IMG/VR virus record: IMGVR_UViG_3300030104_000125
Span: 1 to 25,364 of that record
Source: a virus
Strand: one strand, 5' to 3'
Length of the DNA stretch: 25,364 bases
Positions within the stretch are counted from its first letter, which is position 1. Every line of letters begins with the position of its first letter. The position numbers and the translations under genes were made by a program. The notes beneath the pieces are model-generated. The model saw nothing but the letters and a program-made list of their open reading frames with translations. It was not told the origin of the DNA and did no database searches. Below are positions 20,801 through 25,364 of this stretch, one piece after another.

Positions 20801-21847
20801 TTATCTAGCTGTTGCTGGATTATCTCCAACTAGAGGTTCTGCTGCAAATGCAATATAAGCCATTTTTTGACCAGTACCATTACAATCTCCATTATCTTCT
20901 CTAATTTTAAAACCATTAGATAAAATATCAATATCATTATATGTTGTAGCAGTATCTTCTGCTGCATTAGAATTTGCTACTATAGTATAATCTACAACAT
21001 TATAACCACCTGATGTACTTCTTCTATTATCATATATATTCCAATCTGAAGATGTAATAGTATTTTTTATTATTACAAATGCAGGTTTAAATCCTGTGTA
21101 ACAAAATGGACCATCTAAATTACCATTACCAGTAAAACTTGAAAATTTACTAAAGCCAACTGTATCTGCAAAACAGTAAGCAATCATTGTATCTCCACTT
21201 CCATTAACATCTGTATCTGCTCCTATAGAAAAAACAGAATTTGTTGGAGAAGTAGAATTAAAATAAGAACTAGCTCCAGAAGAAGATGAAGCATTATTTA
21301 AATCTAAATGCATATAAGCACCATTACCTAAAGATTTATGATAAACTACCCAGTTTCTACTAGCAGCAGTACAATTTTTTATAAAAATTAAACCTGGTGT
21401 TGCTCCTAATCCATGTCCTATAGTAGCATTTGCTGCAGTTCCTGTCCATTTACAAATACTAATCCCTGCACTTGTATTTACAGAAGTAGCTGTTGTATTT
21501 ATAGAACCATCTGTATTAGCTGAACCTACACCATTTGCTTTCCAGTTCCATGCTACCATAGTTCCACTATGTGCAAGACCATTTCCACCTATTGTCCAAC
21601 CACCAGTACCAAATGCTGTTAAACCATTAACATTAGTATCTTCGGCATCATTACTATTTGAAATTAAATATTTAGTTGCACCTCTTGTTTGGTCATATAA
21701 TTCTGATGCAGAAGAACCATCTCTTTTTTTAAACCAAACAAAATCAGGATTAAAAGGTATATCTGAAACTGTTATATTTGAACCTGTTCCAGTATAAAGT
21801 TTAGTATCAAAATAATTTGTAGATTTTTTTATAGTTGTATAAGCCAT
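20801..21847 (-). CDS. 348-aa tail/receptor-binding protein, DUF7483-like
   Basis: I place the start at ATG 21847 (MAYTTIKKSTNYFD). It shares a base with the upstream stop (TAATG) and has AAAGGA about 10 bases before; the frame stays open a little further upstream in the other gene's coding region. The body is beta-rich and Gly/Ser/Asn-rich, with repeating elements typical of this domain: FNPDFVWFKKRDG, YDQTRGATKYLISN, GWTIGGNGLAHSG, GFKPAFVIIKN, and a final QKMAYIAFAAEPLVGDN. I recall this domain, annotated DUF7483, at the C-terminal end of marine phage tail proteins just after lectin domains. Here it is a separate gene. Confidence 0.7.
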   Translation of the reverse strand: MAYTTIKKSTNYFDTKLYTGTGSNITVSDIPFNPDFVWFKKRDGSSASELYDQTRGATKYLISNSNDAEDTNVNGLTAFGTGGWTIGGNGLAHSGTMVAWNWKANGVGSANTDGSINTTATSVNTSAGISICKWTGTAANATIGHGLGATPGLIFIKNCTAASRNWVVYHKSLGNGAYMHLDLNNASSSSGASSYFNSTSPTNSVFSIGADTDVNGSGDTMIAYCFADTVGFSKFSSFTGNGNLDGPFCYTGFKPAFVIIKNTITSSDWNIYDNRRSTSGGYNVVDYTIVANSNAAEDTATTYNDIDILSNGFKIREDNGDCNGTGQKMAYIAFAAEPLVGDNPATAR

Positions 21848-23202
21848 TATTCGTTTAATCCTTTCGTGCAAAGAGCTGTAAAATTATTTGGAACATCATA
21901 TTCAAACTTGCCAATTCCTGATGCATTAGTTCCCTCAGAAGAAATAACAGTTGTTGAAAAATATCCATTACCAAAATTAAATTCTGCTTTGTTTCCATCA
22001 TATCCTGACATACAAGGTATAAACCAATCTCCTGCATCACCCATACCTGTCCAAGCTGCATTAGTAGTTGTTCCTGCTGCTATCTCAGAAATTGTTGCTG
22101 AGTTTTGCCAAGTACCATTTTTAGAAAACCAAAGTGTTCTTGTATCTGCATCAAAAGCTACACCAATAATATCGTTAGTTGTATAACTATCTCCATAAGA
22201 AGCACCACCACTATGATATTTATTTCCATTAGAAGCATAGTAAGACCAAGCAGTAGAATCATGTCCTGGATAATCATCTCCTTGTCTAGTATCTGCTAAT
22301 GACATTCCTATCATAGCATCACTACCACCTGAATTATTAGCATATTTCATTTCCCAGTAGAACTTACCTTTATTCATTGCAAAAGTTGCAAAGTTATTTT
22401 TATTATTTGTATTCCATTCAAGTTTAGTATTACAAATTGAAAATGTTGAACCTTGTTCATAATTATCTAAAGGGTTCATAGTACAAAAAACATTACTTGG
22501 ATTATCAACCATATTTGTTATAGTTCCAGTTGCAGTATAATTATTTCCTTCACCTGATTGGTCTGTAACAGAACCATTATTTTTTAAAAGAAAATAACCT
22601 TGAGAACCATAAGTTACACTTGGGTCAGTTTTTATTTTCCAAACTCCATTAGAATCTGATTCACCAAATGTTGATGCTTCATATCTATAACCATAAGTTA
22701 GATGACAATGTGACATATAACCATCAAATTGTAAATCTGTATTCCCACTATTGTTTCCTGATGTTCCTAAATAATTGTATACAGAGCTTGACCATAATGT
22801 TCCAAAACCAGAACTAACTTCATTTATAGAAGAAAAACCACCTAATTCAGTTCTTACATCTTTACCATTTACATAACATTTCATTCTATCAGATTCTGTA
22901 CTATTATCTGAATCATAAATAAAAACTATATGATACCAAGCATTAGTATCTCTGAATAACATATTAGTTTCAAATGAGCTATCATCTGAACCACCACTAT
23001 CTTTACATTCCCAACCTAATCTATCAGTACTTCTAAAATAAAGTTTAAATCTTGAATTAATATTATTATCGCTTCTTTGATTTCCCATAATACCTAGTTC
23101 ACCAAGGGAGCTTCTTTTAACCCAACCACTCCAAGTCCATTTTTGAGAGTAGCCACTTCCTGATGTTGCGTCTAAAGTTCTTGTTAAATGTGATGATGCC
23201 AT
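21847..23202 (-). CDS. 451-aa LamG-like plus SPRY/B30.2-like tail protein
   Basis: The N-terminal 210 residues look like a concanavalin A/LamG domain: WTWSGWVKRSS, FKLYFRSTDRLGWEC, AWYHIVFIYDS, MKCYVNGKDV and FDGYMSHCHL. Residues about 265-400 look like a SPRY domain: KFYWEMKYANNSGG, MIGMSLADTR, DIIGVAFDADTRTLWFSKNG, AEFNFGNGYF. Both are carbohydrate- or protein-binding folds, so a role in receptor recognition by the tail is likely. The protein stops at GKFEYDVPNNFTALCTKGLNE, a linker that in related phage proteins continues straight into the next gene's domain. It begins at a TAATG junction with the fibre gene. Confidence 0.75.
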   Translation of the reverse strand: MASSHLTRTLDATSGSGYSQKWTWSGWVKRSSLGELGIMGNQRSDNNINSRFKLYFRSTDRLGWECKDSGGSDDSSFETNMLFRDTNAWYHIVFIYDSDNSTESDRMKCYVNGKDVRTELGGFSSINEVSSGFGTLWSSSVYNYLGTSGNNSGNTDLQFDGYMSHCHLTYGYRYEASTFGESDSNGVWKIKTDPSVTYGSQGYFLLKNNGSVTDQSGEGNNYTATGTITNMVDNPSNVFCTMNPLDNYEQGSTFSICNTKLEWNTNNKNNFATFAMNKGKFYWEMKYANNSGGSDAMIGMSLADTRQGDDYPGHDSTAWSYYASNGNKYHSGGASYGDSYTTNDIIGVAFDADTRTLWFSKNGTWQNSATISEIAAGTTTNAAWTGMGDAGDWFIPCMSGYDGNKAEFNFGNGYFSTTVISSEGTNASGIGKFEYDVPNNFTALCTKGLNE

Positions 23203-24317
23203 TAATTAAATCCTCCTGAACCTGTTGCACCTACTGATATTGTTATACTAAAAGTTCTATTAGCAATTTGTGATTCTACATCAGTTGCTCTTAAATCAAA
23301 ACTATAAGTTGTTTCACTTGTAGGTGTAGGAGCTGTTCCACTTATTGTATAAGTAGCAGTTGTTCCTGGTGTACCACTTAAAGCTAAATTCATTGTAGAT
23401 GCAGGTGTATCAGTATTTCCTGTTAATGTTAAAGGTGAAGTAACTTCAGTTATTGTTACATTACTATCTGAAGTTGCTACAACATTTAAACCTGATATTG
23501 TAGAACCTGCTGAAAAACTTCCAAGTGAACCTGCACTTGTAGTCCATGATGGAGCAGAAGATACACTTAATATTGCTGAAGATGTTCTTACAGCATTACC
23601 ATCATTGTTTTCTACTCTTAAAAAATAACTTCCATTACTTAAATTAAATGTAGCATTAATAGAAGTAGCACTTGTAAATGAAACTGCAGTAGCTCTTGTA
23701 ATAGCTCCTGTTGAACTTATTGCTTCTACTATTGGAACACTAACAAAATTTGTTCCTACTATTGTAATAGTAGAACTAACACTAGGTGCTATTGTAAAAC
23801 TTGAAGATGTAATAGTAGGTTTTGTTTCTCCTACTGTTACACTTCCACCTAAATTAACAGCACTACCATTTATTGTAATACTATTATTAGAAAGCATATC
23901 ATTAGTAACTTGAGTTTCACCAACTGTTCCTGCAGTAACTGCACCTAATACTCTATTATTAGTAGTAGTATCTTGTATCTTTGCATAAGTTACAGCATCA
24001 TCTGTTAACTTAGCTGTTGTAACTGTATCATCTGCTGGTGTTGATATTAAACCAATACCCATTTGATAAATAAAATCACAAGTGTTTGAATCACTTAATG
24101 CTGAATCAAATGTTACAGTAGCATTATTAACTGTAAAATTTCCATATTGAATTACACCATCAATTGAGATAACTAATGAGTTAGCATTAATTGGTGTAAA
24201 AGCTGTACTGTTTTGAGTTAAGTTATAAGGACCAGCACCTGTTGCAGTACTTGGAGTTATAACATCTAACTTTTCTACATTACTAAATCTATCTAAATTT
24301 TGTCCTATGTAAGCCAT
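23202..24317 (-). CDS. 371-aa tail fibre protein
   Basis: The N-terminal 90 residues (MAYIGQNLDRFSNVEKLDV; SLVISIDGVIQYGNFTVNNA) match the adaptor-type start I recall from many marine phage fibres. A DDTVTTAKLTDDAVTYAKIQ segment follows (about 94-113), then a Thr/Ser/Val-rich region with an IPT-like domain (about 170-250) and a cadherin/Ig-like domain near the end (TYSFDLRATDVESQIANRTF). Few charged residues and many short beta repeats are typical of trimeric fibres or adhesins. Likely part of host attachment. TAATG junctions link it to the genes on both sides. Confidence 0.7.
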   Translation of the reverse strand: MAYIGQNLDRFSNVEKLDVITPSTATGAGPYNLTQNSTAFTPINANSLVISIDGVIQYGNFTVNNATVTFDSALSDSNTCDFIYQMGIGLISTPADDTVTTAKLTDDAVTYAKIQDTTTNNRVLGAVTAGTVGETQVTNDMLSNNSITINGSAVNLGGSVTVGETKPTITSSSFTIAPSVSSTITIVGTNFVSVPIVEAISSTGAITRATAVSFTSATSINATFNLSNGSYFLRVENNDGNAVRTSSAILSVSSAPSWTTSAGSLGSFSAGSTISGLNVVATSDSNVTITEVTSPLTLTGNTDTPASTMNLALSGTPGTTATYTISGTAPTPTSETTYSFDLRATDVESQIANRTFSITISVGATGSGGFN

Positions 24318-25364
24318 TAGTAATTAATTCCTATTCCATGTAATTGTGTTTCTTTTGAAGAAGACGCTTGGTTTGCCCAAACTGCTTTGTAACGAACATC
24401 TGTACCTGAAGTACAAGTCGTTTCTCCTAATCTTACTTGTTTAATTCCTGTAGAATAAACTGGTGTAATTGCAGTATAGCTTGATGCTTCTGTCCAATTT
24501 GTTCCACCATTACAAGTAAAGTATATTTTTAAATCTGTTCCTAGAGTACAAGTACCTGCATTATCTTTATATAACATTGTTCCACCAACTTTTGTTTTAG
24601 CTGAACCAACTGTGTTTGTATTTTGTATAGCTGTTCCTGTTGCTTGAGTAGTAAATGTATTAGTACCAATACCAAGACTTGTTCCACCTGGATTTACATC
24701 TCCTGAAGTTGAATTATGAATAATATGAAAAGTTTTTGGTCTACCCCAAGTGTTTGCAAAACCTACATCAATATATCTTGCTGATATAGTTCCTGAATTT
24801 TCTGTCCATCTATATCGTACTATTGCGTTTAAGTGAGAACCACCATTAAAATATTTTCCATTATAAGTTAATGCTTGGTCATAAAATCCTTGATAACTAT
24901 TACCATCAACTAAATCAGACCAACCACCACCATTAGCATTGTCATAAGTAGTTGGTGTAATTCCACTACCTCCAAATAAATATCCACTTCCTGCACTTGT
25001 TGAAGCATTTAATTCAGTTAAACCCATATTACCATTTGAACTATCAACATAAACATCTGTTACTTGAAAATATAAATCTGATGTAATAGTTTTTGTTGAA
25101 CCTAAATCTATTCTACAACCATAAATATCGTTATCATCATAATCTCTAGTTGTTGATGTATGGTCGTGAGTTATTAATCCTGTTGTATTATTAATTGTAA
25201 ATGTTGGAGAATTATTTACACCACCAGAATTAGTTATAGCTGATACTGATGGAGCAAAACCTGTTTGACTTTTTGTATCTAAATATCCACTTGCATTTAC
25301 TATTACATTTGTTTTTGTTGCTAAAGTATCTGTTGTAAATGTATCTATAAATTGGTTTGGTAAA
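24317..25364 (-). CDS. tail/adhesin protein, N-terminus beyond the window edge
   Basis: The frame is open from the right edge (25364) to the stop at 24317, at least 349 codons, without a stop. A Met at 25027 has no ribosome site and lies inside a continuous domain (DLYFQVTDVYVDSSNGNMGL), so I do not take it as the start. The first part is Thr/Asn/Ser-rich with SDLYFQVTDVYV. The second has YDNANGGGWSDLVDGNSY and GTISARYIDVGFANTWGRPK, resembling discoidin-like carbohydrate-binding domains. The C-terminus is beta-rich (TPVYSTGIKQVRLGETTCTS). It precedes the fibre gene with a TAATG junction. The exact family is unclear. Confidence 0.65.
   Translation of the reverse strand, partial: LPNQFIDTFTTDTLATKTNVIVNASGYLDTKSQTGFAPSVSAITNSGGVNNSPTFTINNTTGLITHDHTSTTRDYDDNDIYGCRIDLGSTKTITSDLYFQVTDVYVDSSNGNMGLTELNASTSAGSGYLFGGSGITPTTYDNANGGGWSDLVDGNSYQGFYDQALTYNGKYFNGGSHLNAIVRYRWTENSGTISARYIDVGFANTWGRPKTFHIIHNSTSGDVNPGGTSLGIGTNTFTTQATGTAIQNTNTVGSAKTKVGGTMLYKDNAGTCTLGTDLKIYFTCNGGTNWTEASSYTAITPVYSTGIKQVRLGETTCTSGTDVRYKAVWANQASSSKETQLHGIGINY

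Noticed and set aside
21847-21871. Programmed frameshift joining the LamG/SPRY and DUF7483-like genes
   Set aside because: No slippery heptamer or downstream structure was seen, and a proper ribosome site plus TAATG junction explains expression of the second gene.
1-25364. CRISPR arrays, tRNA genes, insertion sequences and attachment sites
   Set aside because: Reading through the window I saw no repeat-spacer pattern, no cloverleaf-like gene with conserved T-loop, no transposase and no tRNA-end-like sequence. A covariance search would be needed to exclude an unusual tRNA.

Overview
The window looks like part of a lytic, T7-related podovirus of a marine alphaproteobacterium, most likely a pelagiphage infecting a SAR11-type host. 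This rests on very AT-rich DNA (roughly 30% G+C by eye), a T7-type replication set (gp2.5-like SSB, gp4-like primase-helicase, gp5-like DNA polymerase), an AdoMet-decarboxylase homologue and an Hsp20 gene of kinds carried by marine phages, and several small proteins I recognise from marine podo- and myoviruses. The host assignment is inference. No RNA polymerase, integrase, terminase, portal or capsid gene lies in the window.

The plus-strand half (1-7070) is the replication and metabolism module: SSB, a probable promoter-plus-terminator small-RNA locus (666-774), primase-helicase, DNA polymerase, a RecB-like PD-(D/E)XK nuclease in the place of T7 gp6, a pyruvoyl-decarboxylase (SpeD/AdoMetDC) homologue, a DUF3310 protein and several unrecognised small genes. 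Most genes overlap by a few bases.

The minus-strand half (25364-7067) is the virion and lysis module, read right to left. It runs: a tail/adhesin gene cut by the window edge, a tail fibre, a LamG+SPRY lectin protein, a DUF7483-like protein, two tiny proteins, a 699-aa protein with nine exact-length 22-residue repeats, a basic glycine-rich protein, two small basic proteins, an acidic structural protein, a gp15-like coiled-coil protein, and a 1652-aa gp16-like ejection protein. That last protein carries an embedded methyltransferase-like domain and a C-terminal lysozyme-like domain. A consensus sigma70 promoter (TTGACA-17-TATAAT) in its last codons then drives Hsp20, a 3-TM holin-like gene and a chain of very small membrane and coiled-coil genes, several too short for standard gene calling. 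The two modules converge with stop codons overlapping by 4 bp at 7067-7070.

The points most worth following up are the candidate two-hairpin small RNA (701-774), the domain architecture of the 1652-aa virion protein, the SpeD homologue that could be an arginine or ornithine decarboxylase, the Hsp20 promoter with its 5'-terminal hairpin, the tiny translationally coupled lysis-region genes, and a receptor-binding protein apparently divided at a TAATG junction.
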